Assembly (NCBI RefSeq): GCF_023277925.1
Contig: NZ_CP063832.1
Coordinates: forward strand, 5,315,501 to 5,379,500
Source of the DNA: Pseudomonas entomophila
GTDB lineage: Bacteria; Pseudomonadota; Gammaproteobacteria; Pseudomonadales; Pseudomonadaceae
DNA: 64,000 bases
Direction of reading: 5' to 3'
The notes under the pieces are model-generated. The model was not told the DNA's origin. It saw only the letters and a list, made by a program, of their open reading frames with translations, and ran no database searches. Both the position numbers and the translations under genes were made by a program. Below are positions 9,434 through 17,904 of the stretch, piece by piece; within the stretch, counting starts at the first letter, position 1, and each line of letters opens with the position of its first letter.

Positions 9434-10798
9434 ATGAAAATGACCACACGTCTGCTGCAAGCCGGTGTACTGGGCCTGTCCCTGCTGGCGACCGGCGTCA
9501 TGGCTGCGGTTTCTGCCAGCGAGGCGGCCAAGCTGGGTTCGACCCTCACCCCCATGGGCGCGGAAAAGGCCGGCAATGCCGATGGTTCGATCGGCCCCTG
9601 GGAGCCGCTGTCGAAGTCCGCCGGGACTGTCGACAGCAAGGGTTTCCTCTCCGACCCGTTCGGCAGCGAGAAACCGCTGTTCACCATCACTGCGCAGAAC
9701 GCCGAGCAGTACAAGGACAAGCTTTCGCCAGGCCAGTTGGCGATGCTCAAACGTTACCCGGACACCTACAAGATCCCGGTGTACAAGACCCATCGCGGTT
9801 CCACCGTGCCTGACGATGTGTTCGCCGCCATTAAGGAAAACGCCACCAAGACCACGCTGGTCGGGGGCGGCAACGGCCTGGAGAACTTCCGCACCGCCAT
9901 CCCATTCCCGATTCCGAAGGATGGCGTGGAGGTGATCTGGAACCACATCACCCGCTACCGCGGTGGCAGCGTGACCCGCCTGGTGACGCAGGCCACTCCG
10001 CAGCAGAACGGCTCGTACAGCCTGGTCTACTTCAAGGACCAGTTCGTGTTCCGCGACAAGATGAAGGATTACGACCCGAATAACCCAGGCAATATCCTGT
10101 TCTACTTCATGCAGGAAGTAACCGCGCCAGCGCGCCTGGCCGGTACCGTGCTGCTGGTCCACGAGACCCTCGACCAGGTCAAGGAGCCGCGCAAGGCGTG
10201 GATCTACAACGCCGGTCAGCGTCGTGTGCGCCAGGCGCCGCAGGTCTCCTACGACGGCCCGGGTACCGCCGCCGATGGCCTGCGTACCTCCGACAACCTG
10301 GACATGTACAACGGTGCGCCGGATCGCTACGACTGGAAGCTCGAAGGCAAGAAGGAGATGTATATCGCCTCCAACGCCTACAAGCTCGATGACCCGAAGC
10401 TCAAGTATGCGGACATCATCAAGCCTGGCCACATCAACCAGGACCTGGCGCGTTACGAGCTGCGCCGTGTCTGGCACGTGGTAGCCACGCTCAAACCTGG
10501 CCAGCGGCACATCTATGCCAAGCGTGACTTCTACATCGACGAGGACACCTGGCAAGCTGCGGTGATCGACCAGTACGACGGCCGCAACCAGCTGTGGCGC
10601 GTCTCCGAGGCCCATGCCCAGCCGTACTACAACGTGCAGGTGCCGTGGTACACCCTCGAAGCCATCTACGACCTGCAATCGGGCCGCTACCTGGCCCTGG
10701 GCATGAAGAACGAAGAGAAGAGCGCCTACGACTTCGGCTTCAGTGCCAGCAAGGCTGACTTCCAGCCAGCTGCCCTGCGTCAGTCGGGTGTACGTTGA
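9434..10798 (+). CDS. DUF1329 family periplasmic/outer-membrane-associated protein
   Basis: A 454-residue exported protein with signal peptide MKMTTRLLQAGVLGLSLLAT.. (cut near residue 24-25). The mature part has the LolA/LolB-like barrel composition of DUF1329, a family known by its constant pairing with DUF1302 and presumed to carry a hydrophobic ligand across the periplasm. The gene is 26 nt downstream of the DUF1302 gene and followed by a strong terminator, so the operon likely ends here. Its function is unproven; it may help export or import an acyl compound handled by the upstream CoA ligase. Confidence 0.9.
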   Translation: MKMTTRLLQAGVLGLSLLATGVMAAVSASEAAKLGSTLTPMGAEKAGNADGSIGPWEPLSKSAGTVDSKGFLSDPFGSEKPLFTITAQNAEQYKDKLSPGQLAMLKRYPDTYKIPVYKTHRGSTVPDDVFAAIKENATKTTLVGGGNGLENFRTAIPFPIPKDGVEVIWNHITRYRGGSVTRLVTQATPQQNGSYSLVYFKDQFVFRDKMKDYDPNNPGNILFYFMQEVTAPARLAGTVLLVHETLDQVKEPRKAWIYNAGQRRVRQAPQVSYDGPGTAADGLRTSDNLDMYNGAPDRYDWKLEGKKEMYIASNAYKLDDPKLKYADIIKPGHINQDLARYELRRVWHVVATLKPGQRHIYAKRDFYIDEDTWQAAVIDQYDGRNQLWRVSEAHAQPYYNVQVPWYTLEAIYDLQSGRYLALGMKNEEKSAYDFGFSASKADFQPAALRQSGVR

Positions 10799-10830
10799 GC
10801 TGATTGTCACCCACTTCGTGTGATCCCCCA

Positions 10831-10860
10831 GAACGCCCCGGCTTGCCGGGGCGTTTCTGT
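10831..10860 (+). terminator. rho-independent terminator after DUF1329
   Basis: AACGCCCCGG-CTTG-CCGGGGCGTT forms a 10-bp GC-rich stem followed by TCTGTT. It closes the DUF1302-DUF1329 operon. Confidence 0.85.
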
Positions 10861-11047
10861 TCCGACGCAGAATTGTCCGCTCGCACTGATGACGCCCTAT
10901 CGATCTCGCTGATGTCGATCAGCCTTGTTTCTTTTTGTCGTAGTCTTTTTTTGCAAAACGCGCCCATCACCTTCAAATGCGTTGCGTTTGCCGCTAGTCT
11001 CGCAAAGATCCGTACTGCCGTAGTCCTACAATCAGAACGAGCCGGCC

Positions 11048-13765
11048 ATGACAGACCTGTCCCGTACGCATGGAGTTGCCAGTCAGGCCATGGGCCTGCT
11101 GGACGGGCGTTTCTTCCGGCCACCGCTGCCGGAGGCGCACGTACCGAGAGCGCGCCTGTGCCAGCGTATGCAAGCCGGGCTGACGGGGCGGTTGTTGCTG
11201 GTCAACGCACCGGCGGGCTTCGGTAAAAGTTCACTGGCCATCGAGTTCTGCCAGCAGTTGCCCGCACATTGGCGAAGCCTGTGGCTTGGCCTGAGCCAGC
11301 GCGATGCTGACCCTGGGCGTTTCCTCGAGCGTCTGCTCGAAGGCCTCCAGCAGTTCTGCCCGGCCTTGGGCGGGCAGGCCCTCGGGTTGCTCAAGATGCG
11401 CCAGCGCCACCAACCCTTCGCGTTCGAAGAGTGGCTCGATGGCCTGCTCGACGAGCTCGCGCTCTACCTGCAACCCGACACACCCTTGTTGCTGGTGCTC
11501 GACGACTACCACCTCGCCCAAGGGCCTGTTCTCGATCGCTGCCTGCAGTTCTTCCTCAATCACCTGCCACCCGGCCTTGTGCTGCTGGTCACCAGCCGCC
11601 AGCGCCCCGACTGGCACCTGGCGCGTCTGAGGCTGTCCCGGCTGCTGGTCGAGCTCAACGAACAGGACCTGCGCCTTACGCCAGACGAAGCGCTGGCCGT
11701 GATCGGCCGCCAGCCCACCGGCTTGCGTGGCCAGGCCCTCGACAACCTGATCCAGCGCAGCGATGGCTGGGTTGCCGGTTTGCGTTTCTGGCAACTGGCG
11801 GCCAGCGAATCCGGTGATGACAACGCCTTGCCCCAGGCCCTGCATGGGGGCGAGGGGTTGATCCGTGACTACTTGCTGGAGGAAGTCATCGACATGCTGC
11901 CTGCGCCCGTGCAGGCGTTTCTCTACGACACGGCCTGCCAGGAGCGCTTCTGTACTGAACTGTGCGACGCATTGCGCGAACGCCATGACAGCATGGAGGT
12001 CTTGCGTTACCTGCAGGCTCATCAGGTCTTCCTGGTACCCCTCGACGAGCACGGGCGCTGGTTCCGTTACCATCATCTGTTCTCCGACCTGCTACGTAGC
12101 CGTCAGGCCAGTGAGCCCCTGGCGGGGCTGCACCTGCGCGCCTGCCGCTGGTTCGAAGGGCAGGGGTTGCTCGACGAGGCGGTGGAGCAGGCGCTGCGTG
12201 CCGGTTACCTGGACGTGGCTGCGGACCTGGTGCAAAGCCTGTCCGAGGAGCAACTGCTGGCCGAACAGAATGTCGGCATGCTGCTGCGCTGGAAAATGGA
12301 CTTGCCCGACAGCCTGCTGATCAGCACGCCACGGCTGATCGTGCTGTACAGCTGGGCCCTGGGGCTGGCCTGCCAGCTCGACGCCGCCGAAGAGCTCGCA
12401 GGTTATCTCAGCCGCTTCCTGCCAGCGCCATCAGCCACCGCGCAAAAGTCGATGCTGGCGCAGTGGCTGGCGCTGAGCGGCGTCATCGCTCGGGGACGGG
12501 GTGATCGCGAGCGTACCCTGGCCTATTGCGGCGAGGCGTTGCAGAGCCTGCCCTGCAAGCGTTATGGCCAGCGCCTGGTGTGCCTGTCCACACTGTCCAA
12601 TCTGGCCATTGCCGATGGCGACTTCTGGCGTGCGCGGGGGTGGAACCGCGAGGCGCTGGAGCTGGCCCAGCGGGTCGGCAACCCCTTGTTCGAAGCATTG
12701 GCCCATTATGATCGGGCCCGGGTGCTGCATGCCCGGGGCGAAGTGCTGCGAGCGCAAGATGAAGTGCGCCAGGGGTTGCTGCGGCTGCAGGGGTTGTCGG
12801 GGCAGCGCCTCTACGCCGTGCGCGCTCGCCTGACACTGTACGAAGGCTATCTGTTGGCCGCGCGCCTCCAGCCTGTACAAGGCCGTGCCCGCCTGCGTGC
12901 CGGCTTGAGCGAGGCACGTAGCTGCCGTGACATCAGCGTGTTGATCGGCCATTGTGTGATCGCCTCGCTCGATGGCCGGGAAGGGCGCTTCGCCGAGGCA
13001 TTCGCGGAGTTGGCCGAAGCAGAGCGGCTGATGCATATCTGGGACGTGCCGCCGATCTTCTACCTGGCCATGATCACCCTGGTGAAATGCGAACTGTGGC
13101 TGGCCCAGGGGCGGACGGACCTTGCAGAGTCCTGGTTGTTGCGCCTGGGGCAAACCTATGGGGGGGAGCAACCCGCGGCCGCCCCCGAGTTCCACCCGTT
13201 GCTGCCTTTGCACATCGAGCTGCAGCAGGCCTTGCTGGAGCGTGTACTTCAGCGCCCACACGATGCCGAGGCGCGTTTGCGCATGCTGGTCGAGCGGGGG
13301 CACGCCAGCGGTGGCATGACGCTGGTGGTCAGTGCAGTGTGCCAGTTGATAGGGTTGTTGCTCGTTGCGGGCCGAGAGCCCGAGGCGGGCAGGTTGTTGC
13401 CCCAGGCGCTGGAGGCGGCTCAAGGTGGAGCGTTGCAGGCGTTCCAGCGGCTGCTGGAGGATCACCCTGAATGGCTGCGTGAGCAACTGGTCGCCCAGGC
13501 CGCCAGCCCTGCCCAGGCCGACTTGCTGGCGCGCCTCCCCGAGGCGCAAGCCAATGCTCTCGGCGCCACTGAGGCGCTCAGTGGCCGTGAGCTGGCCGTG
13601 CTGGAGCTGATTGCCCAAGGCTGCTCAAACCAGCAGATCAGCGAGCGCCTGTTCATCTCTCTGCACACCGTCAAGACCCATGCCAGCCACATCAATGGAA
13701 AGTTGGGCGTCGAGCGACGCACCCAGGCGGTGGCCAGGGCCAAGTCCCTGGGGTTGTTGGCCTAG
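11048..13765 (+). CDS. LuxR/MalT-family (LAL-type) ATP-dependent transcriptional regulator
   Basis: A 905-residue regulator with MalT/AlkS architecture. An N-terminal STAND NTPase has Walker A NAPAGFGKS (about residues 52-60) and a Walker B-like LLLVLDDYH; a long helical TPR-like sensor region follows (about 350-800); and a LuxR-type helix-turn-helix sits at the C-terminus (LSGRELAVLELIAQG ... SLHTVKTH). MalT relatives bind an inducer and ATP, oligomerise and activate nearby promoters. The likely targets are the DUF1302-DUF1329 operon and the acyl-CoA ligase just upstream. By analogy with AlkS the inducer may be a hydrophobic compound (inference). The start at 11048 follows GAGCCGGCC. Confidence 0.92.
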   Translation: MTDLSRTHGVASQAMGLLDGRFFRPPLPEAHVPRARLCQRMQAGLTGRLLLVNAPAGFGKSSLAIEFCQQLPAHWRSLWLGLSQRDADPGRFLERLLEGLQQFCPALGGQALGLLKMRQRHQPFAFEEWLDGLLDELALYLQPDTPLLLVLDDYHLAQGPVLDRCLQFFLNHLPPGLVLLVTSRQRPDWHLARLRLSRLLVELNEQDLRLTPDEALAVIGRQPTGLRGQALDNLIQRSDGWVAGLRFWQLAASESGDDNALPQALHGGEGLIRDYLLEEVIDMLPAPVQAFLYDTACQERFCTELCDALRERHDSMEVLRYLQAHQVFLVPLDEHGRWFRYHHLFSDLLRSRQASEPLAGLHLRACRWFEGQGLLDEAVEQALRAGYLDVAADLVQSLSEEQLLAEQNVGMLLRWKMDLPDSLLISTPRLIVLYSWALGLACQLDAAEELAGYLSRFLPAPSATAQKSMLAQWLALSGVIARGRGDRERTLAYCGEALQSLPCKRYGQRLVCLSTLSNLAIADGDFWRARGWNREALELAQRVGNPLFEALAHYDRARVLHARGEVLRAQDEVRQGLLRLQGLSGQRLYAVRARLTLYEGYLLAARLQPVQGRARLRAGLSEARSCRDISVLIGHCVIASLDGREGRFAEAFAELAEAERLMHIWDVPPIFYLAMITLVKCELWLAQGRTDLAESWLLRLGQTYGGEQPAAAPEFHPLLPLHIELQQALLERVLQRPHDAEARLRMLVERGHASGGMTLVVSAVCQLIGLLLVAGREPEAGRLLPQALEAAQGGALQAFQRLLEDHPEWLREQLVAQAASPAQADLLARLPEAQANALGATEALSGRELAVLELIAQGCSNQQISERLFISLHTVKTHASHINGKLGVERRTQAVARAKSLGLLA

Positions 13766-13878
13766 CTCCCGTACTGTCATCCCCGGGCTCATCTTTCCCG
13801 TCCCGCTGCCGATACAGGATTCGGCGCCATGCATCGTCGCGCGCCCTCTCCCCATTTCTTCGCATACAGGTCGTGTTG

Positions 13879-15486
13879 ATGCTGCAGTACGGGCAAAAAA
13901 GCTTTCTGATCGTCGACGATTTCACCGACTTTCGCACCTCGACCCGCTCCATGCTGCGGGAGCTGGGCGTGCGCGACGTGGATACCGCGGACAGCGGCGA
14001 GCAGGCGCTGCGCATGTGCTCGCAGAAGCGCTACGACTTCATTCTCCAGGACTTTCACCTGGGCGATGGCAAGAAGAATGGCCAGCAGGTGCTCGAAGAC
14101 CTGATCCTCGACAAGCTCATCAGCCATGAGTGCGTTTTCATCATGGTCACGGCCGAAAGCAGCCAGTCCATCGTGCTCAGTGCCATTGAACACGAGCCCG
14201 ACGCCTACCTGACCAAGCCTTTCAATCGGGTCGGTTTGGCCCAGCGGCTGGAGAAGCTCACCCAGCGCAAGACGCTGCTCAAGCCTATCCTCCAGGCCCT
14301 CGACCGCTCCCGCCCGGCCGAAGTGCTCGCGGCTTGTGCAGAGCTGTGCAAGAAAGATCCGCGTTTCGCCCCGCTGTGCCTGCGCTATCGCGCCGACGCA
14401 CTGCGAGACCTGAACCGTTTCGAGGAACTCGAGAAGTTTCTCAAGAGCATCCTCGCCAGCCGCCCGCAGCCGTGGGTCTACGCTGCACTGGGCAACCTGC
14501 TGCACAAGCGTGGCCAGAATGCCCAGGCCCAGGGTGTGTACGAGCAGGCGCTCAAGGCCTTCCCGATCATGCCCAACCTGTACGACGGCATGGCCGAGGT
14601 ACTGGTAGCCCAAGGTGAAACCCGACGTGCCCAGCACATGCTGGAAGAAGCGGTGCGCCTGTCGCCACTCGCCGTGCGCCGCCAGGCCGCGCTGGGCAAG
14701 CTGGCCTTGGACAACGCTGACTTCGAAAGTGCTTCGAAGGCCTTCCGTCATGCCGTGAATCAGGGGCAGAGTTCACGTTACAAGGATGCCGAAAGCAACC
14801 TGGGGCTCGTCCAGGCACTGATGAACAAGAACGCCGGCAATGGCCTCGACGCCCGGACCCGCGTCGAAATCAACACCGTGCTCAGCGAAGTGGCCAAGGA
14901 GAACGTCGAGGACCAGGGCCTGCAGGTGCGCGCACGGTTGATGAAGGCCGCCAGCCTGCAGCAGGCCGGTGACGCGGAAACCGCGGCCAAGCTTACCGAG
15001 CAGGCCATGCAGCGCCTGGACAAGATGGAACAGTTCTTCTCGGTCGAAGCAGCGCTCACCGTGGCCAAGCAGTTGCAACAGCTTGGCCAGGACGCGGCGG
15101 GCACCTCGATTCTCAAGGGTTGCGTGGAGACCTACGGCGATGACCCCAAGGTCATGCAGAGCGTGGCCAAGCTCACTGACGACCCCACGGTGCTCGGTGC
15201 CGTGACCGAGGCGGTGGATCTGAACCGTCAAGGCGTGCGCAGCTATCAGGGTGGGCAGCTCAACGAGGCGCTGGGTATGTTCCGCAAGGCGCTTTCGTTG
15301 CAGCCGAAGAATATCAGTATCGCCTTGAACACCGCCCAGGCGCTGCTGCGTATCGGCGGCGAGACACCGTCGCCCGCAGTCATGCAGGAGTGCCGCAACT
15401 GCCTGACCAGCGTGGCCGGCATTCCCGCCAGCGACAGCCGCTACGACCGCTACCGCAAATTGCATATCCGGGTGTTCGGCGCATGA
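13879..15486 (+). CDS. response regulator with TPR output region
   Basis: A 535-residue protein with an N-terminal receiver domain (about 1-130) and, in place of a DNA-binding or enzymatic output, a long TPR/helical repeat region (about 145-500). The receiver is complete: acidic pair Asp13/Asp14, phospho-acceptor Asp58 in FILQDFH, Thr in FIMVTAES, and Lys in YLTKPFN. It probably signals by protein-protein contact. ATG at 13879 is preferred (ACAGG 8 nt upstream) over GTG 13873. It overlaps the next gene, a small kinase, by 4 nt (ATGA), so the two are co-translated partners. Confidence 0.92.
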   Translation: MLQYGQKSFLIVDDFTDFRTSTRSMLRELGVRDVDTADSGEQALRMCSQKRYDFILQDFHLGDGKKNGQQVLEDLILDKLISHECVFIMVTAESSQSIVLSAIEHEPDAYLTKPFNRVGLAQRLEKLTQRKTLLKPILQALDRSRPAEVLAACAELCKKDPRFAPLCLRYRADALRDLNRFEELEKFLKSILASRPQPWVYAALGNLLHKRGQNAQAQGVYEQALKAFPIMPNLYDGMAEVLVAQGETRRAQHMLEEAVRLSPLAVRRQAALGKLALDNADFESASKAFRHAVNQGQSSRYKDAESNLGLVQALMNKNAGNGLDARTRVEINTVLSEVAKENVEDQGLQVRARLMKAASLQQAGDAETAAKLTEQAMQRLDKMEQFFSVEAALTVAKQLQQLGQDAAGTSILKGCVETYGDDPKVMQSVAKLTDDPTVLGAVTEAVDLNRQGVRSYQGGQLNEALGMFRKALSLQPKNISIALNTAQALLRIGGETPSPAVMQECRNCLTSVAGIPASDSRYDRYRKLHIRVFGA

Positions 15487-16175
15487 ACCAGGACAACCAG
15501 GGGCTGGATTTCTCCACGGTGATCGCCTCCACCGTGCACGACCTGAAGAACTCCCTCTCGGCGCTGACCCATGCCCACAGCCAATGGCTGGCGCGCCTGC
15601 CCGAAGAACTGCGCGGCGGCACCGAGCAAGGCGTGGTGGAGCACGAGCTCAGCCACCTGAACGGCATGTTGGTGCAGTTGTTGGGGCTGTACAAGCTGGG
15701 CGTCAATCAGCTCCCCATCTGCCCGGACTACCACGAGCTCGACGATTTCATCGAAGCCCAGTTGGCAGCCCAGGAAGAGGTGATCAAGCACCGTGACATC
15801 CTCGCCACCTGGCGTATCGAGACCGAAAGCCCGCTGGGGTTTTTCGACCGCGAACTGGTCGCTTCGGTCGTTGCCAACGTGCTTACCAATGCTATCCGCT
15901 ACGCCGGTCATGCGCTGCTGATCAGCATCGAGGAGGAGGGCGAGCAACTGGTTATCAGCGTCAACGACGACGGCACCGGTTATCCACAGCGCATGCTCGA
16001 GCGCCAGCACGATTATGTGCAAGGTATCGACTCGCAGAGTGGCAGCACCGGGCTGGGGTTGTACTTTGCCGCGCGGATTGCCGCGTTGCACGAGCGCAAC
16101 GGCGTGCGCGGGCGGATTGAAATCGCCAATGGCGGGACGTTGGGCGGCGGATTGTTCCGGTTGTACCTGCCTTGA
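15483..16175 (+). CDS. small sensor histidine kinase without input domain
   Basis: A 230-residue soluble kinase consisting only of a dimerisation/phospho-acceptor helix pair and an HATPase domain. The likely acceptor His19 sits in VHDLKNSLS, a variant of the usual HELRTPL motif. The N box (NVLTNAIRYAG), G1 box (NDDGTGYP) and G2 box (STGLGLYFAARIA) are intact. No membrane segment or PAS/GAF domain is present, so the signal must come through a partner or the cytoplasm. It is translationally coupled to the REC-TPR response regulator upstream and is its obvious phosphodonor. Confidence 0.9.
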   Translation: MNQDNQGLDFSTVIASTVHDLKNSLSALTHAHSQWLARLPEELRGGTEQGVVEHELSHLNGMLVQLLGLYKLGVNQLPICPDYHELDDFIEAQLAAQEEVIKHRDILATWRIETESPLGFFDRELVASVVANVLTNAIRYAGHALLISIEEEGEQLVISVNDDGTGYPQRMLERQHDYVQGIDSQSGSTGLGLYFAARIAALHERNGVRGRIEIANGGTLGGGLFRLYLP

Positions 16176-16242
16176 GAACTTGGTGAACACGTCAGCTCTT
16201 CAGGGGGGATCGCGTGTTGGCTGCAGGTGTTTGGCGATGGCC

Positions 16243-16297
16243 TTGCAGTGCCTGTGAGATCGAGCGCCGCCAGCGCTCGATCTCACAGGCACTGCAA
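16243..16297. repeat. 24-bp perfect inverted repeat, probable bidirectional terminator
   Basis: Arms 16243-16266 and 16274-16297 are exact reverse complements (24 of 24) with a 7-nt loop. The hairpin lies in the 182-nt gap after the kinase gene. It lacks a long T-tract, so it may act as an RNA-stabilising or repeat element rather than a classical terminator. Its right arm belongs to a repeat seen again near 45.03 kb. Confidence 0.85.
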
Positions 16298-16322
16298 TGC
16301 TTTAATCGAGCATCTTGAAATC
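16274..16322. repeat. intergenic repeat element, copy A (shared with 45029-45079)
   Basis: The sequence GCGCTCGATCTCA, then CTGCAA, GCTTT, TCGA and CTTGAAA in fixed spacing recurs at 45029-45079. It is not a REP and lies outside any gene. Confidence 0.65.
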
Positions 16323-16357
16323 TGTGTAAATAAGCGACACACCTTCATGGGCCGAAC

Positions 16358-17002
16358 ATGAACTCACTACCTGCCTCCCTCATCCGCGAAACCTTCCCCG
16401 TAGGCCCGTTGCAGTGCAACTGTACCCTGATCGGCGACCCTCTCAGCAAGAAAGCCATCGTCGTCGACCCGGGCGGTGACGAGCAGAAAATTCTTGCCCG
16501 CCTGCAGCACCACGGCCTGACGCTGGTGAGCATCATCCACACCCACGCCCACTTCGATCATTTTCTCGCCTCCGGCAAGCTCAAGGCACTGACCGGCGCC
16601 ACGTTGCACCTGCACAAGGCCGACCAGCCGCTGTGGGACAACCTGGAGATGCAATGCCAGATGTTCGGCATGCCCTACACCCCCGTACCGTCGCCTGACC
16701 GCTGGCTGAGTGACGACGAAGAGCTGGCCTGCGGCTGTGGTGTGGCGCTGCACACCCCCGGGCACACGCCGGGCTCGATGAGCTTCTGGTTCGCCGAGCA
16801 CAAGCTGCTGATCGCTGGTGACACCCTGTTTCGCCGGGGTGTGGGCCGCACCGATTTGTGGGGGGGCGATCAGCGGGCTATCGTTCGTTCCATCAAGGAA
16901 CGGCTGTACCGCCTGGATGAAGAGGCCATCGTGGTGACCGGCCATGGTCCGGACACCCGCCTCGGCGACGAGATGCGCGAGAACCCGTTCGTGCGCGCCT
17001 GA
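16358..17002 (+). CDS. MBL-fold metallohydrolase (glyoxalase II-like, GloC/YcbL type)
   Basis: A 214-residue metallo-beta-lactamase-fold hydrolase. The dinuclear metal motif THAHFDH is at about residues 62-68; a further His is in HTPGHTPGS; and the bridging Asp is in LIAGDTLFRRGVGRTD. The compact size without the C-terminal glutathione-binding domain of classical glyoxalase II matches type II enzymes of the GloC/YcbL group, which hydrolyse S-lactoylglutathione or related thioesters. ATG 16358 encodes MNSLPASLIRE. It appears monocistronic. Substrate assignment is by family resemblance only. Confidence 0.88.
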   Translation: MNSLPASLIRETFPVGPLQCNCTLIGDPLSKKAIVVDPGGDEQKILARLQHHGLTLVSIIHTHAHFDHFLASGKLKALTGATLHLHKADQPLWDNLEMQCQMFGMPYTPVPSPDRWLSDDEELACGCGVALHTPGHTPGSMSFWFAEHKLLIAGDTLFRRGVGRTDLWGGDQRAIVRSIKERLYRLDEEAIVVTGHGPDTRLGDEMRENPFVRA

Positions 17003-17097
17003 GGTTTCATGGAATTTTTCCGCTGCGCTGCAATCCAAGGCTGGCACAGATCCGTGAGTGGTCCGCCGCACTTTTGAATTTCAGTAGGAGCTTGTCC

Positions 17098-17817
17098 ATG
17101 TTCACCATGCGTCGTCTGATTATCGTCGCTACCGCCGCTGCCCTGATGTCTGGTTGTGCCAGCCCCAACCCGTATGACAACCAAGGTCAGCCGCAGGAAT
17201 CCACAGGGATGAGCAAGACCGCCAAGTACGGTGGGCTGGGTGCGCTGGCCGGCGCCATCGCCGGTGCCGCCATCGACCACAACAACCGTGGCAAGGGCGC
17301 GCTGATCGGCGCCGCCGCGGTGGGTGCCGCCGCCGCCGGCTATGGCTACTACGCCGACAAGCAGGAAGCCGAGCTGCGCGCGAAAATGGCCAACACCGGT
17401 GTCGAAGTGCAGCGCCAGGGTGACCAGATCAAGCTGATCATGCCGGGCAACATCACCTTCGCCACCGACTCGGCAAACATTTCCCCAAGCTTCTACTCGC
17501 CGCTGAACAACCTCGCCAACTCGTTCAAGCAGTTCAACCAGAACACCATCGAGGTGGTCGGCTTCACCGACAGCACCGGCAGCCGCCAGCACAACATGGA
17601 CCTGTCGCAGCGCCGCGCCCAGGCCGTCAGCAGCTACCTGACCTCGCAGGGCGTTGACGCAACGCGGGTGACCGTGCGCGGCATGGGCCCGGACCAGCCG
17701 ATCGCCAGCAACGCCGATGCCAACGGCCGTGCGCAGAACCGTCGGGTCGAGGTCAACCTGAAGCCGATTCCAGGCCAGCAGTATGACCAACAGGGTACCG
17801 TTCAGCAGTACCCGTAA
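17098..17817 (+). CDS. OmpA-like peptidoglycan-binding lipoprotein
   Basis: A 239-residue lipoprotein with a type II signal peptide (LMSGC; the Cys is about residue 20 from the MFTMRR start). A glycine-zipper segment (GGLGALAGAIAGAAIDH, then AAAVGAAAAGYGYY) is followed by a C-terminal OmpA domain (about 120-230) with the peptidoglycan-contact signature (TDSTGSRQHNMDLSQRRAQAV, and NRRVEV near the end). It probably tethers the outer membrane to the cell wall, as YiaD/Pal-type proteins do. AGGAG lies 9 nt before the ATG at 17098, and an internal ATG at 17107 is an alternative start. Confidence 0.9.
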   Translation: MFTMRRLIIVATAAALMSGCASPNPYDNQGQPQESTGMSKTAKYGGLGALAGAIAGAAIDHNNRGKGALIGAAAVGAAAAGYGYYADKQEAELRAKMANTGVEVQRQGDQIKLIMPGNITFATDSANISPSFYSPLNNLANSFKQFNQNTIEVVGFTDSTGSRQHNMDLSQRRAQAVSSYLTSQGVDATRVTVRGMGPDQPIASNADANGRAQNRRVEVNLKPIPGQQYDQQGTVQQYP

Positions 17818-17838
17818 CGCGCTGGGCTGAAACCGATC

Positions 17839-17896
17839 GCGGGGCAAGCCCGCTCCCACGCCGTTCATTCAGGGCGTGGGAGCGGGCTTGCCCCGC
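17839..17896. terminator. perfect inverted repeat / REP pair between convergent genes
   Basis: Arms 17839-17862 and 17873-17896 are exact 24-nt reverse complements built from the REP variant GGGGCAAGCCCGCTCCCACG. It lies between the converging OmpA-lipoprotein and pta genes and probably terminates both. Confidence 0.85.
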
Positions 17897-17904
17897 GGTG
17901 TTTT

